From positions 20,530 through 84,529 of the forward strand of contig NZ_POJH01000034.1 of NCBI RefSeq assembly GCF_002960625.1: 64,000 nucleotides of DNA, read 5' to 3'. A program made the translations under genes and the position numbers. Shown piece by piece: positions 26,900-35,920 of this stretch; the stretch's first letter is position 1; each line of letters begins with the position of its first letter. Under the pieces are notes generated by a model. It had not been told where the DNA came from, did not search any database, and worked only from the letters and a program-made list of their open reading frames with translations. This DNA comes from Streptococcus suis. GTDB lineage: Bacteria > Bacillota > Bacilli > Lactobacillales > Streptococcaceae.

Positions 26900-26930
26900 A
26901 AATAGACTTGCCGGGGCAAGTCTATTTTTG
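26900..26930 (+). terminator. Terminator of the DUF1846 gene
   Basis: AATAGACTTGCC and GGCAAGTCTATT form a 12-bp stem around GG, followed by TTT. Confidence 0.9.
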
Positions 26931-26938
26931 TTATAGAA

Positions 26939-26971
26939 AAAACAAGGATATTTCTAGCCTTGTTTTTCCAT
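26939..26971 (-). terminator. Terminator of ptsHI
   Basis: AACAAGG and CCTTGTT pair around ATATTTCTAG with T/A-runs on both sides. On the minus strand the stem ends in TTTTTTC just after the ptsI stop codon. Confidence 0.8.
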
Positions 26972-26979
26972 TTTATCTA

Positions 26980-28713
26980 TTAGTTGAAATCAACATACTC
27001 TTTTTGGAGTTCAAGAACTTCTTCAGCCGTTGCACATTCTGTCAAGGCACGGTGAGCATATTCTTCCATCTTAGCTGTGTCAAGTGTCTTCATGAGGCTA
27101 CGTGTACGAAGTACAGATGTTGCGCTCATAGAGAACTCATCCAAGCCCATTCCGACAAGAAGTGGAACAGCTTGTTGGTCACCAGCCATCTCACCACACA
27201 TGCCAGCCCATTTGCCTTCTGCGTGTGCAGCCTTGATAACGTTGTTGATCAAGCGAAGAATAGATGGGTTGTAAGGTTGGTAGAGGTATGAAACTTGTTC
27301 GTTCATACGGTCTGCTGCCATTGTGTACTGGATAAGGTCGTTTGTACCAATTGAGAAGAAGTCAACTTCTTTAGCAAATTGGTCAGCGATCATTGCTGCT
27401 GCAGGGATTTCAATCATGATACCCACTTGGATATCATCTGCAACTGCAACACCTTCAGCCAACAAGTTCGCTTTTTCTTCTTCAAGGATTGCTTTTGCTG
27501 CACGGAATTCTGTCAACAAGGCAACCATCGGGAACATGATACGAAGTTTACCATGTACTGATGAACGAAGAAGGGCACGCAACTGCGTACGGAACATTTG
27601 GTTACCAGTCTCAGAGATAGAGATACGAAGGGCACGGAAACCAAGGAATGGGTTCATTTCGTGTGGAAGGTCGAAGTAAGGAAGCTCCTTATCACCACCA
27701 ATATCCATTGTACGAACCACAACTGGCTTACCATTCATACCTTCAAGAACAGCCTTATAAGCTTCGTATTGCTCATCTTCTGTTGGGAAGTCTTGTGAGT
27801 CCATGTACAAGAATTCTGTACGGTAAAGACCAACTGCTTCAGCACCATTATCGTTTACACCTTCAACGTCTTTTGGTGTACCGATGTTAGCTGCCAATTC
27901 AAAGTGTTTGCCGTCAGCTGTCACTGTTTGAGCATCTTTCAAGAGTGCCCACTCAGCTTTTTGTTTAGCATAGGCTTCACCAGCCGCTTTAAATGTTGCA
28001 ATCACTTCTTCAGATGGGTTGATAACAACTTCACCTGTGATACCGTTAACAGCGAGGACATCACCATCTTTAACGATTTCTGTAATGTTATTTGTACCTA
28101 ATACAGCAGCAATCTCAAGTGTACGAGCCATGATAGCAGAATGGCTTGTACGTCCGCCGATGTTGGTTACAAAAGCTTTTACAAATTGCTTGTTCAACTG
28201 GGCTGTATCTGAAGGTGTCAAGTCGTGTGCGATAACGATAGACTCTTCATCGATTGTCGCTGGGTTTGGCAAACGAACACCAAGCAAGTGAGCTAAGACA
28301 CGTTTGGCAACGTCGCGGATATCTGCTGCACGCTCTTGCATGTATGGGTTATCTTCCATACCTTCAAAGATAGCGATGAACATATCCGTTACTTCTTTCA
28401 AACCTGTTTCAGCATTTGTTTTCTTAGCACGGATGGTTTCCTTAATCTGACCAATCATTTCTGGGTCGGCAAGAACCATCAAGTGTGCATCAAATACAGC
28501 TGCGGCTTCTTCACCAAGGCTAGCTACTGCGTTCTCACGAATAACAGAAAGCTCGTTTTGAGAGGCTGCAAGAGCAGCATCCAAACGAGCCTCTTCTGCA
28601 TTTGTATCTTCAACTGTAACAGTTTCGAAGGACAAATCTGGTTGAACGAGTAGATATGCCTTAGCAACGGCAACACCATCAGATGCTGCAATTCCTTTAA
28701 GCATTTCTGTCAT
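26980..28713 (-). CDS. ptsI: PTS enzyme I
   Basis: 577 residues from the ATG at 28713 ([20 protein letters not shown]); the open frame upstream runs inside ptsH and is a shadow. It transfers phosphate from phosphoenolpyruvate to HPr. The active-site His is in [21 protein letters not shown] (residue ~189) and the PEP-binding signature is [19 protein letters not shown], with the catalytic Cys in [13 protein letters not shown]. It starts four bases after the ptsH stop. Confidence 0.97.
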   Translation of the reverse strand: MTEMLKGIAASDGVAVAKAYLLVQPDLSFETVTVEDTNAEEARLDAALAASQNELSVIRENAVASLGEEAAAVFDAHLMVLADPEMIGQIKETIRAKKTNAETGLKEVTDMFIAIFEGMEDNPYMQERAADIRDVAKRVLAHLLGVRLPNPATIDEESIVIAHDLTPSDTAQLNKQFVKAFVTNIGGRTSHSAIMARTLEIAAVLGTNNITEIVKDGDVLAVNGITGEVVINPSEEVIATFKAAGEAYAKQKAEWALLKDAQTVTADGKHFELAANIGTPKDVEGVNDNGAEAVGLYRTEFLYMDSQDFPTEDEQYEAYKAVLEGMNGKPVVVRTMDIGGDKELPYFDLPHEMNPFLGFRALRISISETGNQMFRTQLRALLRSSVHGKLRIMFPMVALLTEFRAAKAILEEEKANLLAEGVAVADDIQVGIMIEIPAAAMIADQFAKEVDFFSIGTNDLIQYTMAADRMNEQVSYLYQPYNPSILRLINNVIKAAHAEGKWAGMCGEMAGDQQAVPLLVGMGLDEFSMSATSVLRTRSLMKTLDTAKMEEYAHRALTECATAEEVLELQKEYVDFN

Positions 28714-28717
28714 CTTC

Positions 28718-28981
28718 TTACGCCAATCCTTCTTTTTCCATTGTTTCAGTGATAGCTGCGATTGCATCGTCAGCATCAGCACCTTCAGCAGAGATTGTTA
28801 CGTCAGCGCCTTGACCAACACCAAGACTCATAACACCCATGATAGATTTAAGGTTAACTGATTTTTCTTTGTAGTTCAACGTGATGTCTGAAGCGAATTT
28901 GCTAGCAGTTTGAACAAGCAAAGTTGCTGGACGTGCGTGGATACCTGTTTCTGCCACGATGTGGAAGTCTTTTGAAGCCAT
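28718..28981 (-). CDS. ptsH: Phosphocarrier protein HPr
   Basis: 87 residues. The catalytic His15 is in [19 protein letters not shown], and the regulatory Ser46, target of HPr kinase, is in [18 protein letters not shown]. It relays phosphate to sugar permeases and, as Ser46-phosphate, is the CcpA co-repressor. Confidence 0.98.
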   Translation of the reverse strand: MASKDFHIVAETGIHARPATLLVQTASKFASDITLNYKEKSVNLKSIMGVMSLGVGQGADVTISAEGADADDAIAAITETMEKEGLA

Positions 28982-29043
28982 AGTTGGATTCTCCTTTATT
29001 TTTACAAAATTTTGAGTTACTTTTGATAACCCTTACAAACAGC

Positions 29044-29072
29044 ATTATATCATTTTTTGAAATCATTTTCAA
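29044..29072 (-). promoter_or_regulatory. Strong ptsHI promoter
   Basis: TTGAAA (29072-29067), 17-base spacer, TATAAT (29049-29044) with a TGA extension upstream of the -10. A 62-base leader with AAAGGAG follows. Confidence 0.88.
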
Positions 29073-29170
29073 GAATTTTTTGCGTTTCTTTCAGTAAAAC
29101 TGTTTTTTATTTGAGGTCAATCATGCTGAAAACACCTTGAAAACTTGGTCTCAAAGGATTTCCAGTACTT

Positions 29171-29218
29171 ACACAAGATGTAGTGTTTGTTCGGTTTTTG
29201 CCGTACTATATTTTGTGA
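29171..29218 (+). promoter_or_regulatory. Pair of NrdR boxes upstream of nrdHEF
   Basis: ACACAAGATGTAGTGT (29171-29186) and GTACTATATTTTGTGA (29203-29218) match the NrdR box pattern ACAC-N8-GTGT, the first perfectly and the second more weakly. Starts are 32 bases apart, about three helical turns, as is typical for the cooperative ATP-cone repressor NrdR of ribonucleotide reductase genes. Confidence 0.85.
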
Positions 29219-29236
29219 TAGTTATAGACTTCCTTC

Positions 29237-29265
29237 TTGACTTTGACCCCAAAATCTTGTATGCT
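29237..29265 (+). promoter_or_regulatory. nrdHEF promoter
   Basis: TTGACT (29237-29242), 17 bases, TATGCT (29260-29265), 19 bases downstream of the second NrdR box. AAAGGAG and the nrdH ATG follow. Confidence 0.75.
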
Positions 29266-29300
29266 AGACTGGTATATTTAGTTTATAAAGGAGAAATTGA

Positions 29301-29519
29301 ATGGTTACCATCTATTCAAAAAATAATTGTGTTCAATGTAAAATGAGTAAAAAATTTCTTGACGAGCACAATGTAGCCTACAAAGAAATCAACCTAGACG
29401 AGCAACCTGAATTTATCGAACATGTTAAAAACCTTGGTTTCTCAGCAGCGCCAGTTATTGAAACTGAAAATGAAGTTTTCTCTGGTTTCCAACCAACAAA
29501 ATTGAAAGCCTTGGTATAA
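29301..29519 (+). CDS. nrdH: Glutaredoxin-like NrdH
   Basis: 72 residues. The redox pair is CVQC in MVTIYSKNNCVQCKMSKKFL, and the C-terminal FSGFQPTKL is the usual NrdH ending. It reduces the class Ib ribonucleotide reductase NrdEF. First gene of the operon. Confidence 0.95.
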   Translation: MVTIYSKNNCVQCKMSKKFLDEHNVAYKEINLDEQPEFIEHVKNLGFSAAPVIETENEVFSGFQPTKLKALV

Positions 29520-29560
29520 ACTATACCAAGTTACCCCTAGTATAGAAAGAGATCGCGATT

Positions 29561-31720
29561 ATGAGTTTGAAAGAATTAGGCGATGTGTCCTACTTCCGTT
29601 TAAATAACGAAATCAACCGTCCAGTCAATGGACAAATTCCTCTCCATAAGGACCAAGAAGCTGTTAAGGCCTTCTTCAAAGAAAATGTTATCCCAAATAC
29701 CAAACAATTTGATTCCATTTTGGACAAGATTGCTTTCTTATTAGAAGAAAACTATCTTGAGAAAGAATTTTTGGATCAATACAGTCCAGAATTTATCATC
29801 AAAATTGATCAATTCTTGAAAGACCAAAACTTCCGCTTCAAGTCCTTCATGGCTGCCTACAAGTTCTACAATCAGTATGCCCTTAAAACAAACGACGGTG
29901 CCTACTATTTGGAGAGCATGGAAGACCGTGTTCTCTTCAACGCCTTGTATTTTGCAGAAGGAAATGAAGAGTTAGCCTTGAACTTGGCTAACGAAATGAT
30001 TCATTTGCGTTACCAGCCTGCTACTCCTTCTTTCCTCAACGCAGGTCGTGCCCGTCGTGGTGAGTTGGTATCCTGTTTCCTCATCCAAGTCACAGACGAT
30101 ATGAACTCCATCGGACGTTCCATCAACTCTGCTCTGCAATTATCCCGTATCGGTGGTGGGGTTGGTATCTCTCTCAGCAACTTGCGTGAGGCAGGGGCTC
30201 CAATCAAGGGCTACGAGGGAGCTGCTTCTGGTGTCGTTCCTGTCATGAAACTTTTCGAGGACAGCTTCTCCTACTCTAACCAACTTGGCCAACGCCAAGG
30301 GGCTGGGGTTGTTTACCTAGATGTCTTCCACCCAGACATTATCGCCTTCCTTTCAACTAAGAAAGAAAATGCTGACGAGAAAGTGCGTGTGAAGACCTTG
30401 TCACTTGGAATCACTGTTCCTGATAAATTCTATGAATTGGCACGTAAAAATGAAGACATGTACCTCTTCAGCCCTTACTCAGTTGAGTTGGAATACGGTG
30501 TGCCTTACAGCTACCTTGATATTACTGAAAAATACGACGAGTTGGTAGCAAACCCACGCATTCGCAAGACAAAAATCAAGGCACGTGACTTGGAAACAGA
30601 GATTTCCAAACTCCAACAAGAGTCTGGTTATCCTTACGTCATCAACATCGACACTGCCAACCGCAGCAATCCTGTTGACGGCAAGATTATCATGTCCAAC
30701 CTTTGTTCGGAAATCCTTCAGGTCCAAACACCAAGTGTTCTAAACGATTCTCAAGAATATTTGACCATGGGTACTGACGTTTCATGCAACCTCGGCTCAA
30801 CTAATATCGTTAACTTAATGAAGTCACCTGATTTTGGACGTTCTGTTCGTACAATGACACGCGCTTTGACTTATGTCACAGATCATTCACACATTTCAGC
30901 TGTACCATCTATTGAAGCAGGAAACAGTCAGGCGCATTCAATCGGTCTTGGAGCTATGGGACTTCATTCTTACTTGGCTCAGAACTTGATTGATTACGGT
31001 TCAAAAACTGCCGTAGAATTTACCAACATCTACTTCATGCTCCTCAACTACTGGACCTTGGTAGAATCAAATAACATTGCCCGCGAACGCAAGGCAACCT
31101 TCCATAATTTTGACAAATCAAAATACGCAGACGGCACTTATTTCGATAAATACGTGACTGGTGATTACCAACCACAATCTGACCGTGTTAAAGAACTATT
31201 TGAAGGCATTTTCATTCCAAGCGTGCAAGACTGGGCTGAACTACGTGAGAAAGTCATGGCAGATGGTCTTTACCACCAAAACCGCCTAGCTGTTGCTCCA
31301 AACGGTTCTATCAGCTACATCAACGACGTTTCTGCTTCTATTCACCCAATCACACAACGGATTGAAGAACGTCAAGAAAAGAAAATCGGTAAAATCTACT
31401 ATCCAGCAGCTGGCTTGGCAACAGAAACCATACCATTCTACAAGTCTGCCTACGATATGGATATGCGTAAGGTCATTGATGTCTACGCTGCTGCAACAGA
31501 GCACGTTGACCAAGGTTTATCCCTCACTCTTTTCCTTCGCAGTGAACTACCTAAAGCTCTTTATGAATGGAAGAAAGAGAATAAGCAAACCACACGTGAC
31601 CTCTCTATCCTTCGTAACTATGCCTTCAACAAAGGTATCAAGTCTATCTACTACATCCGTACCTTTACCGATGACGGAGAAGAAGTCGGCGCAAACCAAT
31701 GTGAAAGTTGTGTGATTTGA
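29561..31720 (+). CDS. nrdE: Class Ib ribonucleotide reductase alpha subunit
   Basis: 719 residues, full length. It reduces ribonucleoside diphosphates. Catalytic features: the substrate-site Cys in RGELVSCFLIQVTDDMNS, SNLCSEILQ with the NxCxE radical triad, and the C-terminal redox CESCVI tail reduced by NrdH. Its TGA overlaps the next ATG by one base. Confidence 0.97.
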   Translation: MSLKELGDVSYFRLNNEINRPVNGQIPLHKDQEAVKAFFKENVIPNTKQFDSILDKIAFLLEENYLEKEFLDQYSPEFIIKIDQFLKDQNFRFKSFMAAYKFYNQYALKTNDGAYYLESMEDRVLFNALYFAEGNEELALNLANEMIHLRYQPATPSFLNAGRARRGELVSCFLIQVTDDMNSIGRSINSALQLSRIGGGVGISLSNLREAGAPIKGYEGAASGVVPVMKLFEDSFSYSNQLGQRQGAGVVYLDVFHPDIIAFLSTKKENADEKVRVKTLSLGITVPDKFYELARKNEDMYLFSPYSVELEYGVPYSYLDITEKYDELVANPRIRKTKIKARDLETEISKLQQESGYPYVINIDTANRSNPVDGKIIMSNLCSEILQVQTPSVLNDSQEYLTMGTDVSCNLGSTNIVNLMKSPDFGRSVRTMTRALTYVTDHSHISAVPSIEAGNSQAHSIGLGAMGLHSYLAQNLIDYGSKTAVEFTNIYFMLLNYWTLVESNNIARERKATFHNFDKSKYADGTYFDKYVTGDYQPQSDRVKELFEGIFIPSVQDWAELREKVMADGLYHQNRLAVAPNGSISYINDVSASIHPITQRIEERQEKKIGKIYYPAAGLATETIPFYKSAYDMDMRKVIDVYAAATEHVDQGLSLTLFLRSELPKALYEWKKENKQTTRDLSILRNYAFNKGIKSIYYIRTFTDDGEEVGANQCESCVI

Positions 31721-32463
31721 TGAAAATATTTTTTATAATAATTGCCCTTACAACGTTATTAATAATTCCATATGGACTGGTGTATCAAAAAATCCGCCAA
31801 GTCTATCAAGAAATGAGACAAATACATTCTAGTTTTTATGGTTTTATTAATAGTAAGAGTGGATATAAAAAAATCCTTCTTGCAATCATCTATATTTTAT
31901 TCTCTATTATAATTATTCCAACCCTAATAATATATTTTTTATACTTAATATGCTACTTAGTAATAAAAAATGCCTCTTTACAAAATTATAGATACCTATA
32001 CAAATATATCTTTTTTCCATACATACTCACTTATTTACTAACACAATTTGCATCAACATACGATAATACCTCAATTAGAATAGTGTATTTCTATTTCGAA
32101 ACATTTAATAGTATTTTTGAACAAAAATTTTCGATTGAATTCGTTATCACTATCATTGTCACCTTTTTGATTTCATTCCTACTTCAGAAGGTTTCTAAAC
32201 TGTTCAATGAAACTCAAAAAAAGCTGATTGAATTTCTTAATGTTCTATTTACTTCTACAATGTTTACACTAATAATTCTAGCTTGCTTAGGTATTTTCTA
32301 TATTTTGACAGATAACGTTGCAGAAACATTAGCTTCTAATCATATCTCAACATTCGATGTATATGCTATACTTGCAATACACTATGGAGGGTGTAATTTA
32401 GCATCAAACATTATTTATCTTTTTTGTATCAAACCATTTATAGAAAGAGGTGAAATTACTTGA
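31720..32463 (+). CDS. Unknown membrane protein inserted between nrdE and nrdF
   Basis: 247 residues from the ATG at 31720, which overlaps the nrdE stop (TGATG). About six hydrophobic helices: FFIIIALTTLLIIPYGLVY at the start, ILLAIIYILFSIIIIPTLII, YIFFPYILTYLLTQFAS, FVITIIVTFLISFLLQKV, MFTLIILACLGIFYILTD and a last one near residue 220. A charged segment (KLFNETQKKLIEFLNVLF) lies between helices. Codons are strongly A/T-rich compared with nrdE and nrdF on either side, which suggests recent acquisition. Its end carries AGAGGTG, the SD for the TTG start of nrdF, so nrdF translation now depends on this gene. No family recognised. Confidence 0.8.
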   Translation: MKIFFIIIALTTLLIIPYGLVYQKIRQVYQEMRQIHSSFYGFINSKSGYKKILLAIIYILFSIIIIPTLIIYFLYLICYLVIKNASLQNYRYLYKYIFFPYILTYLLTQFASTYDNTSIRIVYFYFETFNSIFEQKFSIEFVITIIVTFLISFLLQKVSKLFNETQKKLIEFLNVLFTSTMFTLIILACLGIFYILTDNVAETLASNHISTFDVYAILAIHYGGCNLASNIIYLFCIKPFIERGEIT

Positions 32464-33419
32464 CAACCTACTACAAAGCCATAAACTGGAACGCCATTGA
32501 GGACGTAATCGACAAGTCAACTTGGGAAAAGTTGACCGAGCAATTCTGGCTCGATACACGTATTCCTTTATCAAACGACTTGGATGACTGGCGGAAACTT
32601 ACTGTTGAAGAAAAAGACCTGGTTGGTAAGGTCTTCGGTGGACTAACCCTCTTGGATACCCTTCAATCTGAAACAGGTGTCCAAGCTCTTCGCAATGATA
32701 TTCGTACACCGCATGAAGAAGCTGTTTACAACAACATTCAATTCATGGAGTCTGTTCACGCCAAATCTTACTCTTCTATCTTCTCAACCTTGAACACCAA
32801 GTCTGAGATTGAAGACATCTTTGAATGGACCAACAGCAACGAATACTTGCAACGCAAGGCAAAGATTATCAACGAAATCTACGAAACAGGTACACCTCTT
32901 GAGAAGAAAGTTGCCAGCGTATTCCTAGAAACCTTCCTCTTCTACTCTGGTTTCTTTACACCACTCTACTACCTTGGTAACAACAAGCTGGCCAACGTTG
33001 CTGAAATCATCAAGCTGATCATCCGCGACGAGTCTGTGCACGGTACCTACATCGGTTACAAGTTCCAGCTTGGTTTCAATGAATTGTCCGAGGAAGAACA
33101 AGATAAACTCCGCGACTGGATGTACGACCTTCTCTACCAACTTTACGAAAATGAAGAAGGTTACACACGCTCTCTTTATGACGCAGTCGGCTGGACCGAG
33201 GAAGTATTGACCTTCCTTCGTTACAACGCCAACAAGGCCCTCATGAACTTGGGACAAGATCCACTCTTCCCAGATTCAGCAGATGATGTCAACCCAATCA
33301 TCATGAACGGTATCTCAACCGGTACATCTAACCACGACTTCTTCTCCCAAGTCGGTAACGGCTATCTTCTTGGTGAAGTGGAAGCTATGCAGGACGATGA
33401 TTATCTTTACGGTTTATAA
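32460..33419 (+). CDS. nrdF: Class Ib ribonucleotide reductase beta subunit
   Basis: 319 residues. It carries the dimetal (Mn/Fe) tyrosyl-radical site: E in FGGLTLLDTLQSETG, EAVYNNIQFMESVHAKSYSS (ExxH) and IIRDESVHGTYIGYKFQ. The start is TTG at 32460 (TTGA overlap with the previous stop) with AGAGGTG seven bases upstream; family proteins begin with the same TTYYKAINWNAIED, supporting this rare start. No nrdI is adjacent. Confidence 0.95.
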   Translation: MTTYYKAINWNAIEDVIDKSTWEKLTEQFWLDTRIPLSNDLDDWRKLTVEEKDLVGKVFGGLTLLDTLQSETGVQALRNDIRTPHEEAVYNNIQFMESVHAKSYSSIFSTLNTKSEIEDIFEWTNSNEYLQRKAKIINEIYETGTPLEKKVASVFLETFLFYSGFFTPLYYLGNNKLANVAEIIKLIIRDESVHGTYIGYKFQLGFNELSEEEQDKLRDWMYDLLYQLYENEEGYTRSLYDAVGWTEEVLTFLRYNANKALMNLGQDPLFPDSADDVNPIIMNGISTGTSNHDFFSQVGNGYLLGEVEAMQDDDYLYGL

Positions 33420-33421
33420 TC

Positions 33422-33454
33422 AAAAAAGCAGTTCAATCCGAGCTGCTTTTTTTT
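33422..33454. terminator. Bidirectional terminator after nrdF
   Basis: AAAGCAG and CTGCTTT pair around an eleven-base loop, flanked by A6 and T8. It also ends the convergent 12-gene membrane operon. Confidence 0.9.
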
Positions 33455-34127
33455 ATACTAAAAATACAATCATGAAATAAGAAATACCGTTGTTGAGCAT
33501 ATGTAGTGCAATCGGATAACGAATATCACGTCTAATCAGATAGAGCCATCCTAGATTGAGTCCCATCGTGAAATAAATCATAAATTGGGGAAGAGTTGCT
33601 GGCATATGGACCAGACTAAATAAAGCCCCTGTTACAACAAGATAGATTCCAACTGCCTTCATATCTGCTATTTTAGGGAAGAAATAGGTTGCCAAGAAAC
33701 CACGGAAAATCAATTCTTCTAAAATTGGAGCAAAAATCACTACTGAGCTAAATGCAATCAAGGGATAGGCTGAAACGAATTCAATCACTAGTTTTTGATT
33801 TTCACTTTCTGGGACTGGTACAATAAATTGGAAGATAAAAAATGCAATATAGAGTAAAATCGGCCATTGAATCTTATGGAACCATAAAGCTGTCACACGA
33901 TAGTCTACAGAATGACGTGGATAGATATACTTCCATAACAGAATAATGAGCGCAATGGAAAGAACGATACCAACTATCGCACAAATCCAAATTGTACTGT
34001 CAATCAACTGGGCAGGAATGTCAGGAATGGTTTGTAAGGTTGGTCCTACCATTAGAAAACCAGATGCAATCTGATAGGCAACAAAGTATAGAAATAGTAA
34101 TGCAGCGTGTTTGATAAATTTCAACAT
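33453..34127 (-). CDS. CPBP-family intramembrane metalloprotease (operon gene 12)
   Basis: 224 residues, about seven or eight helices. CPBP motifs: EELIFRGFLATYF, LFSLVHMPATLPQFMIYFTM and the final ALHMLNNGISYF. Glutamates and histidines of the metal site are all present, so it should be catalytically competent. Last gene of the operon that begins at 38267, with a GGGAGGG ribosome site. Possible roles: peptide maturation, immunity or protein anchoring. Confidence 0.85.
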   Translation of the reverse strand: MLKFIKHAALLFLYFVAYQIASGFLMVGPTLQTIPDIPAQLIDSTIWICAIVGIVLSIALIILLWKYIYPRHSVDYRVTALWFHKIQWPILLYIAFFIFQFIVPVPESENQKLVIEFVSAYPLIAFSSVVIFAPILEELIFRGFLATYFFPKIADMKAVGIYLVVTGALFSLVHMPATLPQFMIYFTMGLNLGWLYLIRRDIRYPIALHMLNNGISYFMIVFLV

Positions 34128-34136
34128 ATTCCCTCC

Positions 34137-34454
34137 CTAAAAGCTCAAGTCGACAATATTATCGACTCGTACCAACTTGGTTTCAAGTTCCCCATTCGCT
34201 AATTCACGAGAAATTTTAACCCATTCCTCATCAACTGCCAAAATGGTGTATTCATAAGCAATAGAAAAGTCCTCATCAAAGCGGATTTTGGCTTTACTTC
34301 CGACCAATTCTTTCAATAAAACTGACATCTGATTTTCTCCTTTTGTAGTTTTCTGCAACTTTTTTACCCTGGCTTGCAACTGCTTCACTTTTTTCCCATC
34401 TGATAAAGAATTGAAAAATAGAAATCCTACTAGAATCCATAAAAATAGTTCCAT
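34137..34454 (-). CDS. Membrane-anchored coiled-coil protein, possible second start (operon gene 11)
   Basis: 105 residues: one helix (MELFLWILVGFLFFNSLSD), a basic coiled coil (KKVKQLQARVKKLQKTTKG), then a compact beta-rich domain (VGSKAKIRFDEDFSIAYEYT, ILAVDEEWVKISRE) that resembles an SH3-like or Sm-like barrel. AGGAG precedes the first ATG. A second strong site AAAGGAG, eight bases before Met43 (34328), could give a soluble 63-residue form. No named family. Confidence 0.75.
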   Translation of the reverse strand: MELFLWILVGFLFFNSLSDGKKVKQLQARVKKLQKTTKGENQMSVLLKELVGSKAKIRFDEDFSIAYEYTILAVDEEWVKISRELANGELETKLVRVDNIVDLSF

Positions 34455-34463
34455 ATTTTTCTC

Positions 34464-35153
34464 CTATATCAAGCCCAGACTCTGCATCAGTAGCATCAGT
34501 AAAAATCCAAGAAGATTATTCAGACTGTGTAGAATAAGTGCGTTGGTATATTTGCCAGAAATACGATAGGCGAGTCCAAGGACTAGGCCCATACCTCCAT
34601 AGACAACCCAAGATCCGATATTGGTCGGATTGTGAATAAGTCCAAACAGAAAACTCGATAGCAATAATCCCACAATCGAATCCTTACCAAAGACTTTCCC
34701 CATGAGAATGCCACGGAAAAGCAGTTCCTCCAAAACTGGAGCAAAGAAAACTGTAAAGAGAAACAAAACTAAGGTTGGTAAGCCTGAATTATTGATAATT
34801 TCCTGATTGGCAGTTGTTTGACCGTATCCCTCTTCTAGCATAATCAATTGCCCACCAATTATTTTCAGACCAAACATAACGATAAAAGCGAGGACTACAA
34901 AACCAATATTCTTTAACATTCCCCACTTCTGCTCGCTCTTCCATAAACCAATTTTACTGGTCAAAACAAGACCGACTACCACGGCAAACAATAAGAGGGC
35001 TGCAGCAATCAGTAGATTATTACCATCAAAATTTGGTAGGGCAAACATGGCCATCTGAGTCAATACATTTAGTACAACGACAGCTAGTCCCACTAAAAGA
35101 AACTTCCAATTTTTAACCACATTCCAATCTTTGATATTTCCAAGTCTATTCAT
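34464..35153 (-). CDS. CPBP-family intramembrane metalloprotease (operon gene 10)
   Basis: 229 residues from the ATG at 35153 with AAAGGAGG. About seven helices and intact CPBP motifs: LEELLFRGILMGKVFG, FLFGLIHNPTNIGSWVVYGG and LILHSLNNLLGFLL. It is a paralogue of gene 12 in motif layout but clearly different in sequence, so the operon has two distinct CPBP enzymes. Confidence 0.86.
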   Translation of the reverse strand: MNRLGNIKDWNVVKNWKFLLVGLAVVVLNVLTQMAMFALPNFDGNNLLIAAALLLFAVVVGLVLTSKIGLWKSEQKWGMLKNIGFVVLAFIVMFGLKIIGGQLIMLEEGYGQTTANQEIINNSGLPTLVLFLFTVFFAPVLEELLFRGILMGKVFGKDSIVGLLLSSFLFGLIHNPTNIGSWVVYGGMGLVLGLAYRISGKYTNALILHSLNNLLGFLLMLLMQSLGLI

Positions 35154-35178
35154 AGCAACCTCCTTTATATACACTTAA

Positions 35179-35361
35179 TTAGTTCTTAGCACCTTTTTCG
35201 AACAATAGCAGAGCTGGCAAGCCCAAAACCATCGGCAGAAGAATATTCAGAGTTGACAAATCAATCTGCCTAGTAGCCAGCCACTCTCCGAAAATATAGC
35301 CAACTGCGTAGAGACCAAGGACGATTAATAGGACAAGATAAATTTTCATAAACAATTTCAT
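35179..35361 (-). CDS. 60-aa membrane protein (operon gene 9)
   Basis: 60 residues from the ATG at 35361 (GGAGG seven bases upstream). Two helices: MKLFMKIYLVLLIVLGLYAV and LNILLPMVLGLPALLLFEKG. Upstream open frame to 35412 lies in gene 8 and is not used. Function unknown. Confidence 0.7.
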   Translation of the reverse strand: MKLFMKIYLVLLIVLGLYAVGYIFGEWLATRQIDLSTLNILLPMVLGLPALLLFEKGAKN

Positions 35362-35380
35362 GAGTTGACCTCCATCTAAA

Positions 35381-35890
35381 CTAAATAAGTTTGATTTTCT
35401 TACGATTAACAATATAGAAACTAAGGAATCCCACCGGGGTCAAAAGGACAACTGTCATGGGAGTGACAAACTGGAAATACTCCGCAGCAGAGGTACCACT
35501 TTCCTGTGGGATATGAAACTGCCAGAGGCCAATACTAACTAGCAGACTGTATACTGCAATCTGTAGGGTTTGATACAGAGTTCGTTTCATCATTTTCTTA
35601 CGAGCCATTTTTACATCAGCCTTGTCAATCACCAATTTATCTAGACCCAACTGTTTGATAATGGCATCCTGTTTGAATTGAGAATAAACCAATGTCAAGA
35701 AGAGGCTGATTCCCATAACATCTTCTCCCAGCGCAAAGCTAACTAGGAAGCTCAGCAGTGTCACTGTCATAAAGAGCATATACATATTGTTGCCGAAATT
35801 GGTCAAGGCCGCATAAGACACCTGGTCTAACTCACCAACAATATCATAGAAATAACGAATTGCTCGAATGTGTAGATTTTCCTTTTTCAT
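35381..35890 (-). CDS. DUF3278-like membrane protein (operon gene 8)
   Basis: 169 residues from the ATG at 35890 (AGGTGATAGCT upstream). Four membrane helices in two pairs, separated by a charged segment (QFKQDAIIKQLGLDKLVIDK). The IRAIRYFYDIVGELDQVSYA start and pattern fit the DUF3278 family as I recall it, which often neighbours an Xre regulator as here. Function unknown. It overlaps the upstream end of gene 9's longer frame. Confidence 0.68.
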   Translation of the reverse strand: MKKENLHIRAIRYFYDIVGELDQVSYAALTNFGNNMYMLFMTVTLLSFLVSFALGEDVMGISLFLTLVYSQFKQDAIIKQLGLDKLVIDKADVKMARKKMMKRTLYQTLQIAVYSLLVSIGLWQFHIPQESGTSAAEYFQFVTPMTVVLLTPVGFLSFYIVNRKKIKLI

Positions 35891-35920
35891 AGCTATCACC
35901 TAAAACTCTTTCAAAAATTC

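Noticed and set aside
26980..28782. 600-residue PtsI starting at 28782
   Set aside because: The extra 23 residues are an out-of-frame shadow of ptsH; PtsI proteins begin at the 28713 ATG.
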